Shown here piece by piece: positions 50,518-60,871 of a DNA stretch of 64,000 nucleotides. The position numbers and the translations under genes were made by a program. The stretch is from an uncultured SAR116 cluster alpha proteobacterium. Its GTDB lineage: Bacteria; Pseudomonadota; Alphaproteobacteria; Puniceispirillales; Marisalimonadaceae. Numbering within the stretch: the first letter of the stretch is position 1; the number at the start of each line of letters is the position of its first letter. The stretch lies in NCBI GenBank assembly GCA_902619805.1, contig CACNGC010000002.1, positions 145,538 to 209,537 of the forward strand, written 5' to 3'. The notes under the pieces are model-generated. The model worked only from the letters and a program-made list of their open reading frames with translations. It was not told the DNA's origin and searched no databases.

Positions 50518-51258
50518 TTAGATTTTCCAGCCACTATGTAGAGCAACTATTCCGTTTGATAAGTTTCTGTATTTTATTCTAGAAAATCCAACTTGAGAAA
50601 ACATTTGAGTAAGCTCATCTTGATTAGGAAATTTTCTTATAGACTCAACTAAATATGTGTAGGCTTCCTTATTACCAGTAACTTTATCTCCTATTAATGG
50701 CATAATTTTAAAAGACCATAAATCATAAAATTTCTTTAAAAAATCATTTTCCAGATGGCTAAATTCTAAACATATAAATCTTCCTCCAGGCTTTAGAATA
50801 CGGTAAATTTCTTGTAGTGATTTATTTCTATTTGTAATATTTCTTAAACCAAAACTCATGGTTGCTCTTTCAAATGAATTATCTGAAGCTGGAATATCCT
50901 CTGCACTTGCAATAGTCCACTCTAAATTTCGAATATTATTATACTTTTTTTTACTTACTTCGATCATCTCTTTATTTATATCGAAAATGTGAGCTGAGTT
51001 ACCTCCTGCATTTATGAATTTATTAGCGATATCACCAGTCCCCCCCGCAATATCTGCTAAATTTTGATTCCCTTGAGGAGCTAACCAATTAATTAAATCA
51101 TTTTTCCAACTTCTATGAATACCTAAACTTGTTATATCATTCATTAGGTCGTATTTTTGAGCAACAGAATTGAATACATAATTAACCAATTTTTGTTTAT
51201 CACTTTTTTTTACAGACTTGTAACCAAAGTCAACATTATTTTGATTTTCATCTACCAT
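50518..51258 (-). CDS. ubiE: Demethylubiquinone/demethylmenaquinone C-methyltransferase UbiE
   Basis: 246 residues from the ATG at 51258, which has AGGT six bases upstream; a TTG at 51273 is in frame. Family motifs: VFNSVAQKYDLMNDITSLGIHR (split), DIAGGTGDIANKF as the SAM-binding loop (near residue 69-81), FGLRNITNR and FICLEFSHLE. UbiE methylates the quinone ring carbon. It overlaps nothing but touches ubiB, and is divergent from mutM. Together with ubiB and coaBC it forms the usual group opposite mutM. Confidence 0.96.
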   Translation of the reverse strand: MVDENQNNVDFGYKSVKKSDKQKLVNYVFNSVAQKYDLMNDITSLGIHRSWKNDLINWLAPQGNQNLADIAGGTGDIANKFINAGGNSAHIFDINKEMIEVSKKKYNNIRNLEWTIASAEDIPASDNSFERATMSFGLRNITNRNKSLQEIYRILKPGGRFICLEFSHLENDFLKKFYDLWSFKIMPLIGDKVTGNKEAYTYLVESIRKFPNQDELTQMFSQVGFSRIKYRNLSNGIVALHSGWKI

Positions 51259-51348
51259 TATTAACCTAGACAATATATTAAATGTAAATTTTAATTAAGA
51301 TTAATATACTTTTTAAATTAATTTAAAGATAGAAGAAAAAGGACAAAA

Positions 51349-52182
51349 ATGCCTGAATTGCCAGAGGTTGAGACAGTATGTTTAGCTTTATCTAAAATTT
51401 TAAATAATTCCAAAGTGAGTAATATTAAGATATTTAGAAAAGACTTAAGATGGACTATAAAAGATAATTTAGAATTGGATTTAAAAGAAAAAATTTTAAA
51501 AAAACCATTTAGAAGAGGGAAGTATATTTTAATTCCAACTTCGAAAGCACATATATTATTGTTTCATTTAGGAATGAGTGGAACAATAAAGATTTTATCT
51601 GGGGAATATAAGGTAATTAAGCATGATCACGTTAAAATTAATATAGAAACTGAAGATAATAATTATTTTACAATTGTTTATAATGATCCAAGAAGATTTG
51701 GGTATATTGATTTTTTTCATGTTAGCAAAATTAAAAATCACTTTTTACTTAAAAAATTAGGCGTAGAACCATTTGAAAAGGACTTTACTATAGAATATCT
51801 ACAAAAAAAAATTTATAATAAATCAAAGTGTGTCAAAAATTTTTTAATGGATCAAAGTATTATAGCTGGTATAGGTAACATCTATGCTAATGAGATTTTA
51901 TATAAAGCCAATATTAGTCCTTTACGAACTGTGGATAAGCTTAATAAAGAACATCTAAAATCCATAATAGTTGCAACAAAATTTATTTTAAAAAAATCAA
52001 TTAATGTTGGTGGAACATCAATTAGAAATCACTTGCAACCAGACGGAAAACTTGGATATTTTGTACAAAAACTTAACGTTTATGGAAAGAACAAATCTAA
52101 ATGTAATAAATGCAATAACGTGATAGTTTTAATAAATATTAATAATCGATCAACGTATTATTGTAGCAACTGTCAAAGGTAG
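51349..52182 (+). CDS. mutM: Formamidopyrimidine-DNA glycosylase (MutM/Fpg)
   Basis: 277 residues. The catalytic N-terminus Met-Pro-Glu-Leu-Pro-Glu is intact (Pro2, Glu3), the beta-lys segment is FRRGKYI, the H2TH region GIGNIYANEILYKA, and the C-terminal zinc finger has C-x2-C...C-x2-C (CNKC and CSNC). The enzyme removes 8-oxoguanine and formamidopyrimidines and nicks the strand. It starts the plus-strand run mutM-rpsT-dnaA. Confidence 0.96.
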   Translation: MPELPEVETVCLALSKILNNSKVSNIKIFRKDLRWTIKDNLELDLKEKILKKPFRRGKYILIPTSKAHILLFHLGMSGTIKILSGEYKVIKHDHVKINIETEDNNYFTIVYNDPRRFGYIDFFHVSKIKNHFLLKKLGVEPFEKDFTIEYLQKKIYNKSKCVKNFLMDQSIIAGIGNIYANEILYKANISPLRTVDKLNKEHLKSIIVATKFILKKSINVGGTSIRNHLQPDGKLGYFVQKLNVYGKNKSKCNKCNNVIVLININNRSTYYCSNCQR

Positions 52183-52216
52183 CATTTCAATAAAATAAAT
52201 ATATATGTTTATTAAC

Positions 52217-52243
52217 TTGACAATTTATGAAGAAAAATTTAAT
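52217..52243 (+). promoter_or_regulatory. Possible promoter of rpsT
   Basis: A perfect -35 hexamer TTGACA (52217-52222) is followed 15 bases later by TTTAAT (52238-52243), 28 bp before the rpsT start. The spacing is shorter than the optimal 17, which lowers confidence. Confidence 0.35.
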
Positions 52244-52270
52244 CCATATAAAAATTTGAAAGGTTTTATT

Positions 52271-52534
52271 ATGGCTAATCATGCATCTGCAAAAAAAAGA
52301 ATTAGAAGAAACGTTAGAATGGAAATTGTAAATAAGATCAGAAAAAATAGGGTTAGATCTTTTATAAAAAAAGTTGAAATAGCTATAGATAAATCTGATA
52401 AAGCATTAGCTGAAGAAGCTCTCAAAATTGCTCAACCAGAAATGCACAGGTCAGTTTCAAAAGGTGTTTTTAAAAAAAACACAATGTCTAGAAAATTATC
52501 TAGACTTTCTTCTAGAATAAAAAAAATAGCATAA
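52271..52534 (+). CDS. rpsT: 30S ribosomal protein S20
   Basis: 87 residues from the ATG at 52271, preceded by AAAGG; the frame is open for 22 more codons upstream but those are not part of S20. The start MANHASAKKRIRRN and the basic, helical body are typical of S20, which binds 16S rRNA at the base of the 30S body. The gene is followed by a clear terminator, so it is probably a single transcript or ends the mutM unit. Confidence 0.96.
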   Translation: MANHASAKKRIRRNVRMEIVNKIRKNRVRSFIKKVEIAIDKSDKALAEEALKIAQPEMHRSVSKGVFKKNTMSRKLSRLSSRIKKIA

Positions 52535-52560
52535 ACCTTTTCTATAATCTATTTTAATTA

Positions 52561-52585
52561 AAGAGGCATTTGCCTCTTTTTTTTT
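52561..52585 (+). terminator. Rho-independent terminator after rpsT
   Basis: A 7-bp stem AAGAGGC (52561-52567) and GCCTCTT (52572-52578) with an ATTT loop, followed by T to 52585. It lies 27 bp after the rpsT stop. The stem and long T-run make this the clearest terminator in the window. Confidence 0.92.
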
Positions 52586-53014
52586 AAGAATAATCAACTC
52601 AACGATTCGCTTTATTTGGAAAAATAAAAACTTTGGTATTTATGAAATTTTCATTCAAATAACAAATTAAAATAAATTATAAAGTAATTATAAATCTAAA
52701 TTATCATTTAAGAGAATCATAATAAATTCAAAGAAGTACGATTAATTTTTATAAAATAATCTTAAGTTTTTTATTTCATTAATCGAATATTTATTTAATT
52801 TTATTAATTAATTTAAATATTCCTAAAAAATTTAATCAACTGTTTTATTTATCTTTTTTATAGATAATTAAAAATCAATATATTTTTTTATTTTATTATT
52901 ACCTCAAATCTTGCGATTGGTTTTTATAAATATATATTTTAGTTAGTTAATCATTTTTATATTTTCAAGAATAATCTGGTTATACATTACCTTTTAAAAT
53001 AGGATTTTGAAAAA
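52586..53014. other. 430-bp non-coding, very AT-rich gap ahead of dnaA
   Basis: This is the longest stretch without a gene in the window. It is almost all A and T with many short TTAA, ATTAAT and TTTAAT runs. I see no open frame, tRNA, clear DnaA box (TTATCCACA type) or CtrA site. It could hold the dnaA leader and promoter, or an AT-rich unwinding part of a replication origin, but the sequence does not prove either. Confidence 0.5.
52911..52938 (+). promoter_or_regulatory. Possible dnaA promoter
   Basis: TTGCGA (52911-52916) and TATATT (52933-52938) are 16 bases apart, about 77 bp before the dnaA ATG. This is the only place in the gap with some G and C in a -35-like hexamer. The match is modest, and AT-rich DNA yields many false -10 boxes. 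Confidence 0.3.
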
Positions 53015-54454
53015 ATGTCGGATGTTGAAATTAATTCTAATTTAAAAAGTAAAAACAACAAAAATACAAATGCTTCTAATGAGATGTTTTTCGCTCAGAA
53101 AAACCAATGGGAAGAGATTAAAAATTTGATATCCAAAAATATAAAAGAAATCTTTTGGAAAGCTTGGATTAATCCTCTTAAGTTTGAAAAATATGAGAAA
53201 GGTATACTTCACCTTTCAACAGACTCTCATATAATTTCTAACAGAGCAGAAAATCAATATTACGAAACAATTTTTTTTGAAGCTTCTAGAGCATTTAACT
53301 CTTTAAAAAAAATCCAATTCCATACAGCCTCTTTTGAAAATAAAGATAATATCTCTATAAAAAACAAAGTTATAAAAGATAAAATAGATCAAGAAATTAA
53401 CTATAATGATTTATCGTTTATTGATAGCGTATCAATGAAAACAAACTCTAAATTTAGTTTCGATAATTTTGTAGTGGGTGAAGCTAATCAAATGCCATAT
53501 GCCGCATCTAAAAGAATATGCGAAAAAAATTCTCTAACTTATAACCCATTATTTATTCATGGTGATGTAGGAATGGGAAAAACACATTTACTGAATGCAA
53601 TTTCAATAGACTTAAAAGCAAATATTCCTAATTTAAAAATTGTAATGATGTCTGCCGAAAGGTTTATGTACCAATTTATAAAATCAATTAGATTAAAAGA
53701 GACAATTAAATTCAAAGATCAATTTCGATCTATTGATATTTTATTGATTGATGATATCCAATTCATAGGTGGCAAGGAGTCAACTCAAGAGGAATTTTTT
53801 TATACTTTTAATGAATTAATTAACCAAGGTAAACAAATAATAATTTCATCTAATAAATCTCCAGTAGATTTATTATCTTTAGATGAAAGGCTCAAATCTA
53901 GATTATCAGGTGGTCTTGTTGTAGATTTTCTTCCAACTAATTATGAATTGAGATTAGAAATATTGAAAAAAAAAGTAGAAGTATTAAACATCAATGTTCC
54001 AATTGATGTACTTCAGTTTGTAGCCAATAAAATAGTAAAAAATATCAGAGAATTAGAAGGTGCATTAAATCGTATTTGGGCAAATTATGAATTAACAGGT
54101 AAAAAAATTAATATAGAAAATTCTACAAACTTATTATCTGATCTAATTTCTTTACGTGTAAAAAATATTTCTATAGAAAATATACAGAAAAAAGTTTCAT
54201 CTTATTATAACCTTGCTTTGTCTGACATGACTTCTTCTAGAAGATCTATAAATATTGCTAGACCTAGACAAATAGCAATGTATCTTTCTAAGGGGCTAAC
54301 AAGTTACTCTTACCCTGAAATTGGAAGAGCTTTTGGTGGTAAAGATCATACGACAATCATGCATGCTGTTAAAAAAATTGAGTCAATGCTTGAAATTGAT
54401 CAAAAATTAAAAAAACATATTTTTGAGTTAAAAGAAATCATTTTTACACTATAA
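53015..54454 (+). CDS. dnaA: Chromosomal replication initiator DnaA
   Basis: 479 residues. Domain I is at about residues 28-95, a variable linker 95-150, the AAA+ domain has Walker A GDVGMGKTHLL (near residue 183) and Walker B LLIDDIQFIGGK, and domain IV ends with RPRQIAMYLSKGLTSYSYPEIGRAFGGKDHTTIMHA, split by the DnaA signature helix. DnaA binds origin boxes and opens the duplex. dnaN, recF and gyrB follow, the ancestral replication cluster. Confidence 0.98.
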   Translation: MSDVEINSNLKSKNNKNTNASNEMFFAQKNQWEEIKNLISKNIKEIFWKAWINPLKFEKYEKGILHLSTDSHIISNRAENQYYETIFFEASRAFNSLKKIQFHTASFENKDNISIKNKVIKDKIDQEINYNDLSFIDSVSMKTNSKFSFDNFVVGEANQMPYAASKRICEKNSLTYNPLFIHGDVGMGKTHLLNAISIDLKANIPNLKIVMMSAERFMYQFIKSIRLKETIKFKDQFRSIDILLIDDIQFIGGKESTQEEFFYTFNELINQGKQIIISSNKSPVDLLSLDERLKSRLSGGLVVDFLPTNYELRLEILKKKVEVLNINVPIDVLQFVANKIVKNIRELEGALNRIWANYELTGKKINIENSTNLLSDLISLRVKNISIENIQKKVSSYYNLALSDMTSSRRSINIARPRQIAMYLSKGLTSYSYPEIGRAFGGKDHTTIMHAVKKIESMLEIDQKLKKHIFELKEIIFTL

Positions 54455-54494
54455 ATTATTCTTTATTAATCAAAGATTTCTTCGATGTAATTGC

Positions 54495-54524
54495 TTGCTG
54501 AAACAGCTTTAAACATGTTATAAA
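54495..54524 (+). promoter_or_regulatory. Possible dnaN promoter in the dnaA-dnaN gap
   Basis: TTGCTG (54495-54500) and TATAAA (54519-54524) are 18 bases apart in the 114-bp spacer. The -35 is weak. The spacer is long for this compact genome, which suggests that dnaN has a promoter of its own. Confidence 0.3.
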
Positions 54525-54568
54525 TAATTGAAAATTTTATTATTTTATAAAGTAATTGAGGTTCGATT

Positions 54569-55678
54569 ATGAATTTTACTATAGATAGAAACAATCTTTT
54601 AAAACCACTAGGTCATGTTTATTCTGTGGTAGAAAGAAGAAACACTATTCCTATTTTATCTAATGTGCTAATAGAAACTAATTCATCAAAAGTCTCATTT
54701 ACTGCTACTGACATGGATATGGATATCGTAGAAGAAACATCTTGTATAGTATCAAGTCAAGGAAAAGTAACATTATCTGCACATACATTATATGATATTA
54801 TAAGAAAACTTCCCGACGGTTCCGAGGTTAAAGTTGAGCTTAAAGAATTAAATGTAGAAGTCTCAGCAGGTAAGTCTAAATTTATTCTTCCAACTTTACC
54901 TGTAGATGATTATCCAATTATGACAAATATTGAACAAGACCATGAATTTAACGTGCAATCAATAGATCTTGCCAACTTAATTGATAATACAAAATTCGCA
55001 ATTTCGTTAGAGGAAACAAGATACTATTTAAATGGTATTTTTTTGCATGTTCCTGATTCAGATAATCAAAAATTAAGAGCTGTTGCTACTGATGGACATA
55101 GATTAGCTCAGGCAGAAATACCTCTTCCCGAAGGAGCTTCTAACATGCCAGGCATCATCTTGCCAAGAAAAGCTGTAGGTGAAATTAGAAAGTTAACTGA
55201 CGGTACTGACGGTAAAATTAAAGTTATTATTTCAAACACTAAGGCTCAATTTGTATTTCCAAACTCTATTCTTACAACAAAATTAATTGATGGCTCCTTT
55301 CCAGATTATCAAAGAGTTATTCCAAAAGAAAATCTTAACAAACTTGTAGTTTCAAACCAAGTGTTTTCAAAAGCAATCGACAGAGTTTCTACTGTTTCAT
55401 TAGAAAAATCAAGAGCAGTAAAACTTTCACTAAGTAATAATCTATTGTCTTTAAATGTAAACAGTCACGATCTTGGAAATGCATCAGAAGATTTAGAAAT
55501 TGACTATAGCTACGATAATTTAGAAATTGGATTTAATTCAAAATACCTTTTGGATATAACATCTCAAATACAAGGTAAAGAAATTCAAATTTTATTGTCA
55601 GACTCTGCCTCACCAGCATTAATTACAGATCCTGATCAAGATGGGGTAATTTTTGTTTTAATGCCTATGAGAGTTTGA
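54569..55678 (+). CDS. dnaN: DNA polymerase III sliding clamp (beta subunit)
   Basis: 369 residues, the length of a beta clamp with three similar domains. The N-terminus LLKPLGHVYSVVERRNTIPILSNVL (split), the middle ATDGHRLAQAEIPLP and the C-terminus VIFVLMPMRV are typical. The clamp tethers polymerases to DNA. TTGAGGT gives a ribosome binding site. It lies 114 bp after dnaA and 37 bp before recF. Confidence 0.97.
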   Translation: MNFTIDRNNLLKPLGHVYSVVERRNTIPILSNVLIETNSSKVSFTATDMDMDIVEETSCIVSSQGKVTLSAHTLYDIIRKLPDGSEVKVELKELNVEVSAGKSKFILPTLPVDDYPIMTNIEQDHEFNVQSIDLANLIDNTKFAISLEETRYYLNGIFLHVPDSDNQKLRAVATDGHRLAQAEIPLPEGASNMPGIILPRKAVGEIRKLTDGTDGKIKVIISNTKAQFVFPNSILTTKLIDGSFPDYQRVIPKENLNKLVVSNQVFSKAIDRVSTVSLEKSRAVKLSLSNNLLSLNVNSHDLGNASEDLEIDYSYDNLEIGFNSKYLLDITSQIQGKEIQILLSDSASPALITDPDQDGVIFVLMPMRV

Positions 55679-55715
55679 TTTTCTGTCAGATTTAAATCAG
55701 AAATCTAGGAAAAAA

Positions 55716-56939
55716 ATGAACAATAATATTTTAAGTTTCAAGGAGAACTTTACTAACAAAAAAGATTCTAAAAGTTTTTATATTAAAAAAATTAGTCTTA
55801 AAAATTTTAGAAATCACAAAAATTTAAATCTCAATTTAAAAAACAATTCTATATTAATATATGGTGGAAATGGCTCTGGTAAAACAAATATTTTAGAAGC
55901 TATTTCTTTATTAAATCAAGGTAAAGGCTTAAGAAAAGCAAATATAGAAAATTTTTTGAATCAAGAAAAAATATGTGATAATTCTCTCAAAACATGGGGC
56001 ATTAATGTAGATTTCGTAAGTCCAAACGGTAAATTTAATATTGGCACAGGCTTAAAAAAAACTGGAACTAATAAATCAAGAATTGCTAAGCTTAATTCAA
56101 ACTATACACCATTGAGTTCTTTAGGAGAAATTTTAAATATATCATGGATTACGCCTCAACTTTGTGTTTTGATCTTATCAAGTATGAATGAAAAAAGACG
56201 TTTTATTGACAGACTTACTATGTCAATAGATAGCTTACATTTAAACAGAGTATATAAATACGATAAATTATTTAGACAAAGAAATAAAATTTTGATGCAA
56301 CCCAATAGTGATGAGAAATGGTTGGATACTATAGAATCACAAATTTCTGAATTATCAGTTTCTATTATTGCTAGAAGATTAGACTTATTAGAAGAACTTG
56401 AAAATTTATATAAAATTGAATTTAAAAATAATCATTTAACTAAGCATTTTCCTGCTGTTAGCATTATAATTAATGGGAAAATTGAAAAATTACTTGAGGA
56501 AAAACCTGCTTTAGAAGTTGAGGATTACGTAAAGTCAGAATTAAAAAAATCAAGATTTAATTACGACTTATTTGTACCTGGGCCTAATAATTCCTTAATA
56601 GAAATTTTTAATAGAATCGATAATAAAAATTTAGATATCTCCTCTACTGGAGAACAAAAACTTATATTAATATCAATCATCTTATCCCATGCTAGGTTGC
56701 TAAATGATAAATTTAATATGGCACCAATCTTATTATTAGATGACATTATTGAGCACTTAGACAATAAGCATAGAAAAGCGTTATTTTTAGAGGTGTCGAG
56801 ACATAATGCTCAATCATGGTTTACAAGCACCAGCAAAGATGCTTTTGCGGGATACCCAAGTTTTATTGACAAAATAAATCTTCAAAATATTAAGGAAAAT
56901 TTTGATGGTAACTATCACTTTAGATATGGAGATATTTAA
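55716..56939 (+). CDS. recF: Recombination mediator RecF
   Basis: 407 residues, slightly longer at the N-terminus than usual (about 20 polar residues before the core). Core motifs: KKISLKNFRNHKNLNLNL, Walker A YGGNGSGKTNILEA (near residue 48-61), the SSTGEQKLILISIILSHA signature and Walker B ILLLDDIIEHLD. RecF loads RecA at gaps with RecO and RecR. It ends one base before the gyrB ATG, whose GGAG lies inside recF, so the two are coupled. Confidence 0.95.
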   Translation: MNNNILSFKENFTNKKDSKSFYIKKISLKNFRNHKNLNLNLKNNSILIYGGNGSGKTNILEAISLLNQGKGLRKANIENFLNQEKICDNSLKTWGINVDFVSPNGKFNIGTGLKKTGTNKSRIAKLNSNYTPLSSLGEILNISWITPQLCVLILSSMNEKRRFIDRLTMSIDSLHLNRVYKYDKLFRQRNKILMQPNSDEKWLDTIESQISELSVSIIARRLDLLEELENLYKIEFKNNHLTKHFPAVSIIINGKIEKLLEEKPALEVEDYVKSELKKSRFNYDLFVPGPNNSLIEIFNRIDNKNLDISSTGEQKLILISIILSHARLLNDKFNMAPILLLDDIIEHLDNKHRKALFLEVSRHNAQSWFTSTSKDAFAGYPSFIDKINLQNIKENFDGNYHFRYGDI

Positions 56940-59375
<2,436 letters not shown>

Positions 59376-59376
59376 A

Positions 59377-60609
59377 TTAATTTAAGACATTATCCTTTCT
59401 CATGATATGGTCTGAAATTTGTTGAGAAGTGAATGCGCTTAGTGTCCATCCAAGGTGTCCGTGACCAGTGTTGTAAAATACACCGGGTAACTTTCCACTT
59501 CCAACTTTTGGTACCATACTTGGTGTCATAGGTCTTAAACCAGCCCATGGAATAGCGTGTTCGGTAGACACTTTAGGAAAAAGCTTATTACACCACTTAA
59601 TAAGAGGATTAATTCTATCAGCCCTTATGTCTTTGTTATAACCATTAAACTCAGCGGTACCAGCAACTCTAAATCTATTTTTTCCTAATCTACTCGAAAC
59701 AATTTTAGCTTTATCATCTAGTAAAGACACATAAGGAGCATTTTCTATGCTTTCTTTATCATCAAGCAATATTGTAATAGAATACCCTTTTACAGGATAT
59801 ATATTGATTTTGTCACCCAAGTTATTTGCTATAAATTTACTGTTAACACCAGCACAAACAACAATCCCGTCATAATTTTGTTTCTGAATTTCATTTGATT
59901 GATTAAAGGTAAGTATTGGTTGTTTTTTGTCATGATTAACATCAACAATTTCTGTTTCGTAAAAAAATTTTACACCTTTCCTTTCACAAGCATCAGCAAG
60001 TAATTTTGTAAATTTATGAATGTCACCAGACATATCGCTTTTTGTATAAAATCCACCAATAAAATTCTTAAGATTTAGAGTTGGTTCAATAGACAACATT
60101 TCATCTATAGAAATTTCTTTTCTATCTAATCCAGCCTCCAAAAGCCATTTATTAACTTCTCTACCATGTTTTAATGATGCATCACACTCACATAAATGCA
60201 TGATACCTTTCTCTTCAAGATCTAGTTCAATATTTTCTTTTTTTAGTATCCTTTTGAACTCATCTCTACTATTGATAGCCATTTTAGCGGTTAAAATTGT
60301 ATTTTTTTTGTGGTTTGGAATATTACATATAAAATCCATTATCCAGCTAATTTTATGAAAGTTTAGTTTTGGGTTGAATAGCAAAGGTGCATCTTTTTTT
60401 AACATCCATTGAATACCTTTTCCTATTGTTGACCAACTATTCCATACTTCAGCGTTGCAAGCAGATAATTGACCACCATTTGCGAAACTTGTTTCCATAG
60501 CTGCATAACGGTTTTTATCAAAAACAGATACAATATACCCTCTTTCTAAGAGTTGGTAAGCAGTGGTTATCCCAGTTATGCCTGCTCCTACGATTGCTAT
60601 ATTTTTCAT
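59377..60609 (-). CDS. dadA: DadA-like FAD-dependent D-amino acid (possibly glycine) dehydrogenase
   Basis: 410 residues, the DadA length. The FAD-binding N-terminus is IVGAGITGITTAYQLLERG, followed by ETSFANGGQLSACNAEVW, the YPVKGYSITILL segment and the C-terminal NTGHGHLGWTLSAF, all as in the D-amino acid dehydrogenase small subunit. These enzymes oxidatively deaminate D-amino acids, and some relatives act on glycine or sarcosine. The tandem glycine riboswitch directly upstream suggests glycine or a glycine-linked substrate. GGAG lies 6 bases before the ATG, inside the riboswitch's switching stem. The gene is convergent with gyrB. Confidence 0.88.
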   Translation of the reverse strand: MKNIAIVGAGITGITTAYQLLERGYIVSVFDKNRYAAMETSFANGGQLSACNAEVWNSWSTIGKGIQWMLKKDAPLLFNPKLNFHKISWIMDFICNIPNHKKNTILTAKMAINSRDEFKRILKKENIELDLEEKGIMHLCECDASLKHGREVNKWLLEAGLDRKEISIDEMLSIEPTLNLKNFIGGFYTKSDMSGDIHKFTKLLADACERKGVKFFYETEIVDVNHDKKQPILTFNQSNEIQKQNYDGIVVCAGVNSKFIANNLGDKINIYPVKGYSITILLDDKESIENAPYVSLLDDKAKIVSSRLGKNRFRVAGTAEFNGYNKDIRADRINPLIKWCNKLFPKVSTEHAIPWAGLRPMTPSMVPKVGSGKLPGVFYNTGHGHLGWTLSAFTSQQISDHIMRKDNVLN

Positions 60610-60616
60610 AATAAAC

Positions 60617-60664
60617 TCCGTGACAAAGTTTTTGTAAATTAAATATTACCCCATCTGTCACGGA
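60617..60664 (-). promoter_or_regulatory. Expression platform of the glycine riboswitch: Shine-Dalgarno sequestering stem
   Basis: A perfect 9-bp inverted repeat, TCCGTGACA and TGTCACGGA, joins 60617-60625 and 60656-60664. In the mRNA its 3' arm contains the GGA of the dadA ribosome binding site; its 5' arm overlaps the closing helix of aptamer 2 (CAGAU, 60653-60657). The two pairings exclude each other, so glycine binding should free the ribosome binding site. There is no T-run, so translation rather than termination is controlled. Confidence 0.8.
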
Positions 60665-60826
60665 ACCTGAAAGATTGACCAAAATTGGCTTACCCCTTCG
60701 GTGGATGATAAAATCATCACTCTCCAGATTATCAACTTTTTGTGTTTCGGGTGCCTGAGAGTTTCCGGGGTGGTTGCTCCTTCGGCGGTTATAAATAACA
60801 CTCTCACACAAAAAGACTTTGATAAA
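60653..60826 (-). ncRNA. Tandem glycine riboswitch (two aptamers)
   Basis: Reading the minus strand, two glycine aptamers follow one another. Aptamer 1 (60815-60736) has a 10-bp closing helix, GAGAGUG, ACCGCCGAAGGAGCAA and CUCUCAGGCA. Aptamer 2 (60729-60653) has AUCUG/CAGAU as closing helix, GGAGAGUG, CACCGAAGGGGUAAGCC and CUUUCAGG. These are the conserved core blocks of the class. A further 7-bp helix between the leader (60819-60825) and the inter-aptamer linker (60729-60735), next to a 3-base bulge, fits the known P0 kink-turn. It controls the dadA-like gene that begins 44 bp later. Confidence 0.95.
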
Positions 60827-60871
60827 CTTAGACTAACAATGTTTTAAAATAAAAACAATAGTGTAAACTCT

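Noticed and set aside
52780..52830. Dense TTAA repeats that could be CtrA boxes
   Set aside because: No pair of TTAA sits at the 7-base spacing of a CtrA site; the repeats reflect base composition.
54560..54571. GGTTCGATT, similar to a tRNA T-loop, just before dnaN
   Set aside because: There is no matching T-stem, acceptor stem or anticodon arm around it; the bases form the ribosome binding region of dnaN.
55679..55706. Inverted AGATTT/AAATCT repeat between dnaN and recF
   Set aside because: The stem is six AT-rich pairs without a T-run, easily expected by chance, and recF follows in the same operon.
60518..60811. 97-codon open frame on the minus strand across the riboswitch and the start of dadA
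   Set aside because: It runs through both aptamers and overlaps dadA in another frame; its sequence is explained by the RNA structure and it resembles no protein family.
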